From Deinococcales bacterium (GTDB lineage: Bacteria > Deinococcota > Deinococci > Deinococcales > JAAFIG01): 64,000 nt of DNA. Under the pieces are notes generated by a model, which ran no database searches, was not told the origin of the DNA, and worked only from the letters and a program-made list of their open reading frames with translations. Below, piece after piece: positions 25,345 to 33,711 of the stretch. Numbering within the stretch: position 1 is the first letter of the stretch; each line of letters begins with the position of its first letter. The position numbers and the translations under genes are program-made. The stretch covers positions 124,001 to 188,000 of the forward strand of contig JANXTZ010000028.1 of the NCBI GenBank assembly GCA_025352125.1, in the 5' to 3' direction.

Positions 25345-25427
25345 GAAGACAAAAACCTTTCATGGATTGTATTCTAAACCCATATCCTGATGCCAAGCTG
25401 ACGGTGAACCCAGCCGACAAGCAAACC

Positions 25428-25655
25428 TCACCTTGCCCCTCGGGCTTCCTTGACGCTGAGAACACTTCTGCCAGACCGTCCAGAAAGTTTATTCGCCCCG
25501 CGTTTGTCGGTCAGGTCAAAGTATTCTCGGCGGTGTGATTCCACGCAATCACACCACTGTTCGATCAGACGCTCGCCACTCTCGACGGCTTCGGCAGGTA
25601 TATTGGAAGTCGTACCCTCAAGAAATTCTTGTCGCGCCAGTTGCAGGTAAACCAT
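25428..25655 (-). CDS. Small protein of a WCDC-motif pair (first copy)
   Basis: 75 residues after a strong GGAGG site. The core, EFLEGTTSNIPAEAVESG then EQWCDCVESHRREYF, is repeated with changes in the protein at 61976-62194 (PAEAVEAG then SEWCDCLNRVRVAYG). The tail is basic and Ser/Gly-rich. No known family recognised; the paired cysteines might bind metal or be redox active. It sits between a response regulator and stress-type genes. Confidence 0.6.
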   Translation of the reverse strand: MVYLQLARQEFLEGTTSNIPAEAVESGERLIEQWCDCVESHRREYFDLTDKRGANKLSGRSGRSVLSVKEARGAR

Positions 25656-25773
25656 AAAACCTCCGGTGTCTCATCTGAATTTAATTAAGGCTACATTTCA
25701 AAGCTGGCGGCAAGCTGAAGATCAACTTCAGATGGGCTTAAAACAGGTCTCGGGCAGTGATTTGCCTCGAGAA

Positions 25774-25804
25774 ACAAAAAACCGCCACCAATGGTGACGG
25801 TTTT
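25774..25804 (-). terminator. Terminator of the glycine-zipper stress gene
   Basis: Minus strand: AAAACCGTCACC / GGTGGCGGTTTT with loop ATT (12 positions, one mismatch), followed by T and then G. A clear stem with a U-tract. Confidence 0.8.
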
Positions 25805-25823
25805 CTTTAAAAAACGCTTAAGT

Positions 25824-26384
25824 TTAGCGACCCATTCCGGTGGTGCTTGAATTGTTATCCATCATGGTGTTGCTGGCACGTTCGTAGTACCGAGCGCTCG
25901 AGGTGTTCAAAATCTCGCGCACTTTTGAGGCTTCGGTGGCATCTACGGTGTCAACCGCAACCATGTAGCCACCTTTTTCGACGGCGGCACCGTAATAATC
26001 TGCCTCGTCCTTTTCATAGCCCGCCTGGGTGAAAGCACCCGCCAGCGTACCGGTGACACCGCCAACAACCGCACCCGCCACCGCGCCGCCACCGACTGCG
26101 CCCAGGCTCGAAGCCAGAACCCCTGCGGTGATAAATGGTCCGACGCCAGGAATCAGGGCTGCCGCAATACCAAATATGACGCCGGCGGTTGCGCCGACCG
26201 CCAAGCCTTTGGTGGCTCCACTGGTCACATCCTTGTTCATCATCTCTCCGGCATCGTTGGTGGTTTCCTCACCGTGAGCGCCAACTATCGAGAGCTTGGA
26301 GTCGGCGATGCCAGCACTGCGCAGGCGTTCAATGGCAGCCTGAGCGCGGCTGCGGTCTTCAAAAAGAGCGGTTACTCGTTCCAT
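25824..26384 (-). CDS. General-stress-17M-like glycine zipper membrane protein
   Basis: 186 residues from the ATG after AGGAGGC (upstream codons rejected). The N-terminal part (MERVTALFEDRSRAQAAIERLRSAGI) is of the heat-induced YflT/GSP17M type. It is followed by a long Gly/Ala region (about 55-125) with GxxxG zippers that can insert into membranes, then YGAAVEKGGYMVAVDT and a Ser/Asn-rich tail. Family members are stress induced, with no defined biochemistry. It is the first of a run of stress-type genes on the minus strand. Confidence 0.7.
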   Translation of the reverse strand: MERVTALFEDRSRAQAAIERLRSAGIADSKLSIVGAHGEETTNDAGEMMNKDVTSGATKGLAVGATAGVIFGIAAALIPGVGPFITAGVLASSLGAVGGGAVAGAVVGGVTGTLAGAFTQAGYEKDEADYYGAAVEKGGYMVAVDTVDATEASKVREILNTSSARYYERASNTMMDNNSSTTGMGR

Positions 26385-26543
26385 AAAAAAGCCTCCTGTG
26401 GCTCGCATGTGTCATGTTTTGTGCGAGACTGCTTCAATATGACAAACCAAATTTGGGTTGGCTTGACGCTGGGCTGAGGTTGGGCTGAAGACCACCAATG
26501 GCAACAACAGACGCACGGGTTTGGTGGCTCATGGAACATGAAA

Positions 26544-26574
26544 GAGACAGCAGAAAAAACATCTCTGCTGTCTC
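26544..26574 (-). terminator. Hairpin downstream of the membrane protein gene
   Basis: Perfect 10-bp inverted repeat GAGACAGCAG / CTGCTGTCTC with an 11-base loop. The T-tract behind it on the minus strand is short (CTTTC), so termination is probable but not certain. Confidence 0.5.
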
Positions 26575-26599
26575 GAGTTGGGTTGTGACTCAAATGGCT

Positions 26600-27643
26600 C
26601 TAGGTGCTGCTGGTGTGACCCATTCGACCAGTTTCATCGACCATTCGACCATCGGTGTTGGCATCGTTGCCGTAACCGCCGCCAAAGCTCGCCAGACCCA
26701 GCACCAAGCCCGCAAGCAACAACCAGACCCAGGCTGCCTTGCCAGCCGTATTGGCGGCATCTCGGGCAAGCTGTTGGGCTTGTTCGCTGGCAGCCTTGGC
26801 GGCTTGTTCACCTTGGGCGGCTAACTCTTTGACGCGTTTGGAAATCACCGTTTCAACCTCTGTGGCTTGAACTTGACTCAAGCCGCGTTGACGCAAACGG
26901 GTCACAAATTGATTCCCAGAGAGTGCCTTGCCGATGGCGGTCACGCGGGTCGAAACAAAATTTGGCAGATCGCTCGGGTTTTGCAGCGCCGTGCCAAGAT
27001 CGCGGCTCGAGTTTTTGATGATGCCGCGAATCAGTCCGGTCGTCGCGGCAACCTGGGTCTGGTTCAATTCAGGCGAGGCATCGGCAATGATCTGGTTCAG
27101 TTCGGTGTCATCCAGACCCGATGTCACGGCTTGATAGGCGTCGCCCAAACCAAGCGATTGCAACGTTCCAGCCAGACCGCCATTGCTGGCGACCGCGCCA
27201 CCAGTCGCATTGGCTGCCTGACCGACCGCACCCGCCGCCGCACCCGCAATGTCCTTGACCGTTCCGGTGGCACTCGAGACTGCACTCGAGATCACTCCTG
27301 CCATAAAAAGGGTGGAGATTATCAGCATCAGCATTCCGGTGATCAGTCCATTGAAGCGTCCCTGCGCGGGTGTCAAATATCCGGCGGCACGGGCGGCGGT
27401 CAACCCACCGACGAACGCGGCGATAGCCCAAGAAATGGCCATCCAGATGCCTGCCGTGATCGCAATGGCTCCAAGGTTGTTCAGGTTCTCAATCGAGACA
27501 AAACCAATGGCAAGTCCAAGGACCACCAAGGCAATCTGAATGATCAGTCCGGCAATCACACCCGTCAAGATTCCAGACCAACTGATGCGCGGCATGACCA
27601 AGCCCTCTCGGGCGTTTTCCAAATGATTTGGGTTGGCTAACAT
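26600..27643 (-). CDS. Membrane protein with central Ala/Gly-rich region, function unknown
   Basis: 347 residues after AAAAGGAGATTAAA. Three N-terminal membrane helices (about 22-48, 57-80, 100-122) precede a long non-membrane middle rich in Ala, Gly and Thr with helical blocks (DLPNFVSTRVTAIGKAL...VETVISKRVKELAAQGEQAAKAASEQAQQLA), then a last helix (about 303-325) and a polar tail. The Ala-rich helical segment could form a coiled coil. No family recognised; the context is stress-related genes on both sides. Confidence 0.6.
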   Translation of the reverse strand: MLANPNHLENAREGLVMPRISWSGILTGVIAGLIIQIALVVLGLAIGFVSIENLNNLGAIAITAGIWMAISWAIAAFVGGLTAARAAGYLTPAQGRFNGLITGMLMLIISTLFMAGVISSAVSSATGTVKDIAGAAAGAVGQAANATGGAVASNGGLAGTLQSLGLGDAYQAVTSGLDDTELNQIIADASPELNQTQVAATTGLIRGIIKNSSRDLGTALQNPSDLPNFVSTRVTAIGKALSGNQFVTRLRQRGLSQVQATEVETVISKRVKELAAQGEQAAKAASEQAQQLARDAANTAGKAAWVWLLLAGLVLGLASFGGGYGNDANTDGRMVDETGRMGHTSST

Positions 27644-27681
27644 TTTAATCTCCTTTTAAAACTGTGACTCGAGTCTTCTTC

Positions 27682-28368
27682 CTAGCGAAGTTTCTCGGCG
27701 AGATTGCGTTTGTCGTTGTCGTCTGAATCAATCAGGTTTGTTGGATCAGAACTTGCCGAATCCACATCTGGATCAAGTTTGGAACTGCCCTCAACCATTG
27801 CCACCCCGTAACCGAGCATTCCGCCCGGCGTCGGAATGCCGCCGACAGCCACCACTTTCTCGCCGCGTTCCGCCACCCTGGCGTAACCGTCCATACCGCC
27901 AACGGTTTGATCCGCATTTGCCGTGTCAGGGACGGAAGCCAAATTTCCACCAGAAGAAATCAGCGCATCGAGCTGCGTCAGATCATGCTCGAGCATGGCT
28001 TGTGGGTCTTTGAACAGTGTGGCAAAAAATTCACCGATAGCCCCGAGCGGCGGGTTGTAATTGACATGCACCGTGACCTTGGACCCCATCCCTTCGGGTT
28101 TGACACTGATAAAGCCGTCCGTCTCGAGTGAACCCTCGACCGATTTCCACGCCAGACGGCTGGGAACGTTCATTTCGGTGGTCATGGCTTTCCAGGAAAC
28201 CGGAATGCCGAGCGGTCCCGACATGTGCCACTCGCTGTTGTTAACATCGAGCATCTTGATCTCGGTGACGTTGGACATGAATTTATCAAAATTTTGGAAA
28301 TTGGAAACATACGCCCAGGTGACGTTTGAATCTGCCTGAACAACAACGCTTGCCTCTGCGGTGTACAT
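27682..28368 (-). CDS. SRPBCC (START-like) domain protein
   Basis: 228 residues from the ATG after GGAGGTCATTT. The N-terminal ~150 residues are a polyketide-cyclase/SRPBCC fold: MYTAEASVVVQADSNVTWAYV, then WHMSGPLGIPVSWKA and GSKVTVHVNYNPPLG. This is a lipid- or ligand-binding cup often found in stress and coenzyme Q-type proteins. The C-terminal ~75 residues are polar and probably disordered. No catalytic residues can be named. Confidence 0.75.
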   Translation of the reverse strand: MYTAEASVVVQADSNVTWAYVSNFQNFDKFMSNVTEIKMLDVNNSEWHMSGPLGIPVSWKAMTTEMNVPSRLAWKSVEGSLETDGFISVKPEGMGSKVTVHVNYNPPLGAIGEFFATLFKDPQAMLEHDLTQLDALISSGGNLASVPDTANADQTVGGMDGYARVAERGEKVVAVGGIPTPGGMLGYGVAMVEGSSKLDPDVDSASSDPTNLIDSDDNDKRNLAEKLR

Positions 28369-28407
28369 AAATGACCTCCGAAATGCTTGGCTAGGTGGCG
28401 AGGAAGC

Positions 28408-28445
28408 AAAAAAGAACACGGGAACAAAAGGTCTTCCCCGTGTTC
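28408..28445 (-). terminator. Terminator of the YeaQ-type gene
   Basis: Minus strand: GAACACGGG / CCCGTGTTC (28445-28437 and 28422-28414), then TTTTTT (28413-28408). It separates the YeaQ-type gene from the SRPBCC gene downstream. Confidence 0.8.
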
Positions 28446-28527
28446 ATTGTGAATACCAGTGTCAAAGTTAAATCGTGAACAGTTGAATCGTGAACACCAG
28501 TATAAAACCCGATAAAATGAAAGTGAT

Positions 28528-28794
28528 TTAGCGCAATGCCCGAACGGAGCGGAGCAAGAAAATCAGAATGAGTGCTCCGAGGACGCCCCAGAAAATACCG
28601 ATCACCGAGAATGAACCTGCCACGGTCGCGCCGCCAATATTGAGCACGCCACCAAACAGCCAACGTCCGAGCGATGCGCCAACAATGCCAATAAGAATGT
28701 TTGCCAGGGCGCCTTGCTGCCCATCTGTTTTGGCGACCATGCTGGCGATCCAACCGATCAAGGCTCCGACAACAATTGCGACAATCCAATCCAT
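28528..28794 (-). CDS. GlsB/YeaQ/YmgE-family membrane protein
   Basis: 88 residues, three membrane helices with the Gly pattern of the transglycosylase-associated (YeaQ/YmgE) family: [13 protein letters not shown], then [21 protein letters not shown] and [12 protein letters not shown]. Small stress-induced inner-membrane proteins of unknown mechanism. GAAGGAGCATGT precedes the ATG. Confidence 0.88.
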   Translation of the reverse strand: MDWIVAIVVGALIGWIASMVAKTDGQQGALANILIGIVGASLGRWLFGGVLNIGGATVAGSFSVIGIFWGVLGALILIFLLRSVRALR

Positions 28795-28971
28795 ACATGC
28801 TCCTTCATTTGATCTTGCTGCGCGTCACAACCCAGATGGTTGTTTTACCAACGCAACCTATAAAGTAAAATTATCAGTACAGGTTAAATTCAAATTGATT
28901 TGAAACTGAATTTTGACTGAACAGGATTTACCGACCGTGCAAAGTCAACAAAACACGCAACCAACAAAATC

Positions 28972-29036
28972 AGATTCTGCCTCTCGAGCCAGACAGATTC
29001 TGCCTCTCGAGCCAGACAGATTCTGGCTCGAGAACC
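28972..29036. repeat. Tandem 23-bp repeat ending in an 11-bp hairpin
   Basis: Two identical 23-bp units (28972-28994, 28995-29017), each holding one CTCGAG, followed by a partial unit. The junction of the second and third forms a perfect hairpin, CTCGAGCCAGA (29006-29016) / TCTGGCTCGAG (29022-29032), with a CAGAT loop. It lies between the YeaQ-type gene and the ferritin-like gene. There is no spacer structure as in a CRISPR. Confidence 0.8.
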
Positions 29037-29047
29037 CACACCGTTTT

Positions 29048-29082
29048 CAAAAAACAAGTGCTCGAGCTTGACACTCGAGCAC
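29048..29082 (-). terminator. CTCGAG-based terminator of the ferritin-like gene
   Basis: Minus strand: GTGCTCGAG / CTCGAGCAC (29082-29074 and 29066-29058), 7-base loop, then TTGTTTTTTG. Both arms are CTCGAG palindromes. Confidence 0.75.
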
Positions 29083-29101
29083 CAAAAACCAGACCGAAAA
29101 C

Positions 29102-30019
29102 CTACTTGATGTTGCCGTTCAGACCATTGGGGAAGAACCCACCCTTGCCCATGCCACCCAGGTACACGATGGCAAGAACCTCGGTGGTGCTGCGGCTGAA
29201 GGCTATCGAATTCTCATCGGTCGGCACGACGTTGGCTTTGCCATTGTCTGGCATGTTCAAGATACCCTGATCTTTGCCGCCGCCGACGCTGCCACGCAGG
29301 TTCGAGATGGCTTGCACGATCTGTGAAACCTTCAGACCAGCCGCCGCAACCACATCTTTTTGGCTGTAGAGCAATGTGCGAATCTCGCCGGCGTGGTACG
29401 CCTCGACTGCCAGAATTCCGGCAGCAGCCTCGAGGAACCCAGGATTGGTGAGCAGCGGCGAAGCACCCTTGTAGGCGGTCACGCCAACGTCCTCGAAAAT
29501 GAACGCACCGTGCAAAAAGAAGAGCGAGTTGGCATACGGATCAAAACCTGCCAGTGCATTGTTGGAAGCCGCCTTCGCAGCCGCCTCGAACGCTCCACCA
29601 ACGCCGCCAATATCAATCTTGGGACGCGCCACAGCAAATGATCCCAGGGCTTGGCGCAAAAACTTAACGTGGTTTTCTTCGTCAATGGCGATCTCTTCGA
29701 TGTAGGCTTTGACCGCATCATCGGTGGGTTGACCCGTGTAAGTCAGTTTGCGTCCGCCCGTGGAGGCTGGACCGCCACCAGAATCGGCGGTGCTCAAACC
29801 GCGACCAAATGCGGCTTGCAAGTAAAACTCGGCTTCCAGATACTCGAGGTTGAGGGCAAAATTCAAAACATCAACGTCGATGTCGGGTTTGGCAGCCATC
29901 GCTGGAATCACGCAAGCCGAAAGTGTTGCGCCAACGCCCAGCAGTCCAAGGCTCTGCATGGCTTGACGACGGCTCATGTTGCGAATGTTTAACCCAGTTT
30001 TTGACGTGTCTGTTTTCAT
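29102..30019 (-). CDS. Tat-exported ferritin-like desiccation-associated protein
   Basis: 305 residues from the ATG after TTGGAGAAAACC. The Tat-type signal has MSRRQAMQSL and a hydrophobic segment ending LSACVIPAMAA. The mature protein is a ferritin-like four-helix bundle of the PCC13-62/Ferritin_2 type: NLEYLEAEFYLQAAF, AIDEENHVKFLRQAL and LAVEAYHAGEIRTLLY supply the Glu/His pairs expected of a diiron site. Homologues are linked to desiccation and oxidative stress. A promoter with TTGTGC, 17 bp, TATTTT can be read 15-45 bp upstream. Confidence 0.88.
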   Translation of the reverse strand: MKTDTSKTGLNIRNMSRRQAMQSLGLLGVGATLSACVIPAMAAKPDIDVDVLNFALNLEYLEAEFYLQAAFGRGLSTADSGGGPASTGGRKLTYTGQPTDDAVKAYIEEIAIDEENHVKFLRQALGSFAVARPKIDIGGVGGAFEAAAKAASNNALAGFDPYANSLFFLHGAFIFEDVGVTAYKGASPLLTNPGFLEAAAGILAVEAYHAGEIRTLLYSQKDVVAAAGLKVSQIVQAISNLRGSVGGGKDQGILNMPDNGKANVVPTDENSIAFSRSTTEVLAIVYLGGMGKGGFFPNGLNGNIK

Positions 30020-30177
30020 GGTTTTCTCCAAAAATACCCGTGAACAAATTGAGGCACAACCAACGATATAACCCGAGATTCTGAACTTGATTTGGTCTTG
30101 TACCTCCAATCAGGTGTCGTAAACCCACCGTAAGGGTCAAACGGGCAATTGAACAACGTCGAGTTGTCTTGAGGTTT

Positions 30178-30214
30178 TTGAGAATATTTTTTCATAAAAT
30201 TTTCTGATTCTCAA
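30178..30214. promoter_or_regulatory. Inverted repeat TTGAGAAT...ATTCTCAA
   Basis: Eight-bp arms (30178-30185, 30207-30214) separated by 21 bp, upstream of the ferritin-like gene. The arms match those of the palindrome before the Rrf2 gene (16767-16781), so one regulator could serve both. Confidence 0.35.
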
Positions 30215-30448
30215 TAAATTTTGACAGGGGTTTTCTGAATATTTTTGGAAGTTGTTTTGAACCAAGCTGTAAATTCTTTTTAACACAAGAATGAAATGAT
30301 TCTAAAAGGCTTAACTGATGCCAAACTGAGGCAATTTTGAAGCCTGATAAACAATCTTTGAGTTTAAGATCTTAAACTTTCCATGCCAAGCAGCCCGACC
30401 TGTGCGTTACAGGTCAAGTTTCAGGGCAGTTCAATTTACAATTCAGCT

Positions 30449-30494
30449 CAAAAGCGTCTTCTCAACCATCAAAATTCATTGTTGTGAAGACGCT
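30449..30494 (-). terminator. Terminator of the phn operon
   Basis: Minus strand: AGCGTCTTCACAAC (30494-30481), loop 14, GTTGAGAAGACGCT (30466-30453), then TTTT. A 14-position stem with one mismatch, 19 bp after the GNAT stop. Confidence 0.75.
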
Positions 30495-30512
30495 CACCTG
30501 AAAATTTTGTCT

Positions 30513-31055
30513 TTACTGTTGACCTGAACTCAGGTCAACAAGCTCGAGTCGCATTTCCTGCATCACCTGGGTTTTGACACCAAAACCCACGGCAATGGGA
30601 TCACTCGAGGTTGGTTCAAACCCAAGGTCAAACCAGAATTGAAACACGGTATTCTCGAGCGGTACCGTCAAAAAAATTTGTTTCACACCACGGCTTGTTG
30701 CCCAGATTTTATAGGTTTCAAAAACGCCAGACCCCAAACCAGCCTGTCGGTGGACTGGATCGATCAAGAGTAAGCCCAAAAAATCTGTGTGAACCTCAAG
30801 GTTAAAAATTTGTAAAACACCAACAAGTTCATGCTCGGCAAAGACACCAAAAACAAAAACCTGATCGTAATGATGTGTTTCAAACAGGGCGCGAACATCG
30901 TCTGCTCGGGGCGCAATGCCGGTCATGAAAACGCTGTAATCGCTGGCTCGGGTTTCCAGGTCAGCCAGAATCTCGAGATCATTCAAACCCAGGCGGCGAA
31001 TGGTGTACGGTTCGAGATTTTGAGCCGACGTTTGAATTGCGAGTTCAGTCCGCAC
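30513..31055 (-). CDS. GNAT-family acetyltransferase at the end of the phn operon
   Basis: 180 residues from a GTG that overlaps the PhnM stop (GTGCGGACTGA). GNAT fold: YTIRRLGLNDLEILADL, VFAEHELVGVLQI, LLLIDPVHRQAGLGSGVFETY (the acetyl-CoA loop Q/R-x-x-G-x-G, here RQAGLG) and FWFDLGFEP. In E. coli the phn operon carries PhnO, an aminoalkylphosphonate N-acetyltransferase of 144 residues. This protein is longer and only generally similar, so the same role is an inference from position. Confidence 0.8.
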   Translation of the reverse strand: MRTELAIQTSAQNLEPYTIRRLGLNDLEILADLETRASDYSVFMTGIAPRADDVRALFETHHYDQVFVFGVFAEHELVGVLQIFNLEVHTDFLGLLLIDPVHRQAGLGSGVFETYKIWATSRGVKQIFLTVPLENTVFQFWFDLGFEPTSSDPIAVGFGVKTQVMQEMRLELVDLSSGQQ

Positions 31056-32235
31056 CGACAAGCACCTTGGAAAAGCTGGGGATTCCCACAACACCGTCCG
31101 AGTACACCGCATGACCCTGCCTGAACGTGGCACGAACCCGAGGATGCTCGGATTCTTCAACCAAGACCAGATCGGCGCGTAAACCAGGCTCGAGTCGTCC
31201 TCGGTCCAAAAGATTTGCCGATTGCGCGGCGTTAGCCGTAATCAGTGCAATGGCGTGCTCGAGCGGCAAGATGTTTTCTCGGGTTATTTTGTAGACGCTT
31301 TGCAACAGCGCGGCGGGGTAATAATCGGCTGCCAGCACATCCACCACACCCGCCCGAATGCCATCGAGCGCCGAAAGGTTGCCCGAGTGTGAAGCCCCGC
31401 GCAGGGCGTTCGGAGCGCCCATCGCCACGAACATGTTCTTGCTTTTCGCAGCCTGCGCCGCCTCGAGCGTGACCGGAAATTCGCTGATGGTCGCGCCAAA
31501 ACCATCCATCATGGTTACTTTTATGCTTGTGTCATCGTCGTGGCTTGCCAGCGCCACACCGCGCTCGAGACAGAGTTTTGAAATCTCATGCCCGACATTC
31601 CAAGCCACTGGTGCGTTCTGGGATTCTTGCAATCTTGCCTTGACGGTGTTCTCGGCTCGCTCGCGGTCGGTTCCAAGCCATTTGACCATGTAATTGACGT
31701 AAGTCTCGAGGTCACGAAACTGTCCCTGCCCTGGCGTGTGATCCATCAAGGAAACCATCTGCACCAAATCCTGCTCGAGCAGGGTTTTCAAGAATGGCGC
31801 AGAGATTGCCGTGCTGACCTCAAACCTGGCATGAACCAGCATGTCAATGCCAAGCTGTGGGCGCAGTTCGTGAATGGTTTGGATCAGCTCGAAGGCTCGA
31901 GCTTCACTGCGCAAACCTGGACCGTCGGACAGCGCGACGGCGGCAAATGCCGTGGTGATGCCAGATGCGGCAAGACGTTTGTCCAGTTCCAAGACCGCCA
32001 GTTTGGCGGGAAACATCGTGCCAGGTCGCGGTTCGAGTTCGCGCTCGAGCATGTCGCCGTGAATGTCCACGATGCCTGGAATGGCGGTCAAACCCCTGCC
32101 GTCAAGAACAGCACCCGAACTTGTGCGGCTCGGTTTGCCCTGGACGATTTCGGCAATCAGACCCTCCTCGAGCCGAATCGAACCGCGTTCGATCAGGCGA
32201 TCTGGCAAAACAAGTTTCAAATCAGTAAGCCACAT
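31045..32235 (-). CDS. phnM: Ribose-1-methylphosphonate 5-triphosphate diphosphatase
   Basis: 396 residues from the ATG after GAGGAGCTTGAGT, overlapping the phnL end by 14 bases. An amidohydrolase-fold enzyme that removes pyrophosphate in the C-P lyase pathway. Seen: IPGIVDIHGDMLERELEPRPG (the HGD form typical of PhnM), MDHTPGQGQ, WNVGHEISKLCLERG, ASHDDD and a C-terminal ALITANAAQSANLLDRGRLEPGLRADLVLV. All parts look intact. Confidence 0.95.
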   Translation of the reverse strand: MWLTDLKLVLPDRLIERGSIRLEEGLIAEIVQGKPSRTSSGAVLDGRGLTAIPGIVDIHGDMLERELEPRPGTMFPAKLAVLELDKRLAASGITTAFAAVALSDGPGLRSEARAFELIQTIHELRPQLGIDMLVHARFEVSTAISAPFLKTLLEQDLVQMVSLMDHTPGQGQFRDLETYVNYMVKWLGTDRERAENTVKARLQESQNAPVAWNVGHEISKLCLERGVALASHDDDTSIKVTMMDGFGATISEFPVTLEAAQAAKSKNMFVAMGAPNALRGASHSGNLSALDGIRAGVVDVLAADYYPAALLQSVYKITRENILPLEHAIALITANAAQSANLLDRGRLEPGLRADLVLVEESEHPRVRATFRQGHAVYSDGVVGIPSFSKVLVGAD

Positions 32236-32944
32236 ACTCAAGCTCCTCGAGGATCGGGTCCAAAAGTTCAGTGCCGCGAATCTCGAGCGTGGCATCGATC
32301 AAACCCTCCATGTCTTCTGGGTGATGAAACACGCCGATCATGGCAACGCCATCCGCTTTCAGATGTTCGAGTCTGGTCTTTAAAGCGGCTCGGGCTTGGG
32401 TGTCCAAAGAGGCGGTGGGTTCGTCCAAGAGTAACAACCGCCGTGGGCGAATCAGGGCGCGGGCGAGGTTGACTTTTTGCTGTTCGCCGCCCGAAAACGT
32501 GCTTGGGTACGCCTGCCAGAGTTCGGGTTTGAGTCCAAACGTGTCGAGCATCTCCTCGGCACGCTCGAGCGACCTTGGGCGCGACATGCCCAAATGAAAC
32601 AAGGGTTCAGCCACCAACTCGAGCGCACTGACCCGAGGGCGAGGGCGCAAGAACTGCGCGACGTAACCAATCTCGCGCCGCCTGAGCCAGGCGATGTCCT
32701 CGTCGCTTGCCCGCGCCAGATCAATCAAACCCTGGGTCGATTCAAACCAGGCGCTGCCCGCGCTGGGAAGATAGGAACGGTGAATGCAGCGCAACAAGGT
32801 GCTTTTCCCGACACCATTCGCGCCAGCAACCAGCATCAATTTCCCCGCCTCAAGCGTCGCATTGATGCCACCAAACGCTGGCACATCGCGCCCGATGTGA
32901 TGAATGAAAAAGTTTTTGCTGAACGACTCGAGTTTTAAAATCAT
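32222..32944 (-). CDS. phnL: C-P lyase ABC-type subunit PhnL
   Basis: 240 residues. An ABC ATPase with Walker A GANGVGKST, Q-loop GYVAQFLRPRPRVSALE, signature FSGGEQQKVNLARAL, Walker B LLLLDEPTASLD and FHHPEDME as H-loop. In the pathway PhnL works with PhnI/G/H in forming the ribosyl-triphosphate phosphonate. Four-base overlap with the metallophosphoesterase gene. Confidence 0.95.
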   Translation of the reverse strand: MILKLESFSKNFFIHHIGRDVPAFGGINATLEAGKLMLVAGANGVGKSTLLRCIHRSYLPSAGSAWFESTQGLIDLARASDEDIAWLRRREIGYVAQFLRPRPRVSALELVAEPLFHLGMSRPRSLERAEEMLDTFGLKPELWQAYPSTFSGGEQQKVNLARALIRPRRLLLLDEPTASLDTQARAALKTRLEHLKADGVAMIGVFHHPEDMEGLIDATLEIRGTELLDPILEELEYVAY

Positions 32945-33711
32945 GTTCGCATCCTTTGCGGCAAGACCTTGAAGGGTTCAAGGGTGTCCAAGTCTTCAAT
33001 CCGCCGCACGCCGCGCCCGACCATTCGCGCAATGTCGAGCGGCATCCCACTCTGCTGAATCGCAAAAATTGCATCGTGAATGTTGTACTCGATGCGACGG
33101 TGGCAAACCTCGAGCGATTCGGTATCGAGCACGGCATAGGCGGCTCGGGTGTCGCCGTCGATGCTGCGTCCGACCGCCCCAGGATTGACAATGATTCTGG
33201 AAGAAATTTGACAGGCGAAAGCCTCATGGGTGTGACCGAGCACCAGCACGTCGGCATCGACGCGACTGACCAGCAAGGTCAGTTTCTCGTGGTCCTTGCT
33301 GTCATACCAGGCGTCCAAATATTCGATGCCAGCATGAAGCACCGCCACGTGCAAGCTGTCAAAAACAAAATCCATGCGCCACGGCAAACCATTCAAAAAC
33401 CATTTGTCTCGAGGCTCGAGGTGTTTGCTGGTCCAGCAAATCGCGGCGCGTTTGAGGGGTTCGGTGCGTTCAGACGAAAGTGTTCTCGAAGCCGTCTCGT
33501 GCCCCAACGCCACCGCGTGATCGTAATTGCCGCGCACACTCGGGATGCCGTGTGCGCGAAGCAGCGCAATCGTTTCTTGCGGGTTTGCGCCGTAAGTCAC
33601 CAGGTCGCCGGCGCACAAAATAAAATCCACGCCGTCGCAACGCAGGTCATGCAAGACCGCCTGAAGCGCCTGAAGGTTGGCGTGGACATCCGCGATCAAA
33701 CCAATTTTCAC
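32941..33711 (-). CDS. Calcineurin-type metallophosphoesterase of the phn operon
   Basis: 256 residues. Motifs of the YfcE/MPPE family: [32 protein letters not shown], and GHTHEAF with [10 protein letters not shown]. These place two metals in a phosphodiesterase site. In classical operons PhnP (a beta-lactamase-fold enzyme) opens the 5-phosphoribosyl 1,2-cyclic phosphate made by C-P lyase. No phnP is seen here, so this enzyme may do that step. That is inference from context; the fold is clear. Overlaps both neighbours. Confidence 0.88.
   Translation of the reverse strand: MKIGLIADVHANLQALQAVLHDLRCDGVDFILCAGDLVTYGANPQETIALLRAHGIPSVRGNYDHAVALGHETASRTLSSERTEPLKRAAICWTSKHLEPRDKWFLNGLPWRMDFVFDSLHVAVLHAGIEYLDAWYDSKDHEKLTLLVSRVDADVLVLGHTHEAFACQISSRIIVNPGAVGRSIDGDTRAAYAVLDTESLEVCHRRIEYNIHDAIFAIQQSGMPLDIARMVGRGVRRIEDLDTLEPFKVLPQRMRT

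Larger units (their letters stand above)
30020..30512. other. 493-bp AT-rich gap without a gene
   Basis: Distinctly AT-rich compared with the flanks, especially 30180-30330. I see no convincing reading frame or RNA gene. It holds the ferritin-like promoter, an inverted repeat (30178-30214) and the terminator of the GNAT gene (30449-30494). A small RNA cannot be excluded. Confidence 0.5.

Noticed and set aside
28972-29036. Possible CRISPR fragment
   Set aside because: The repeats are directly adjacent without spacers, fewer than three units, and no cas gene is present.
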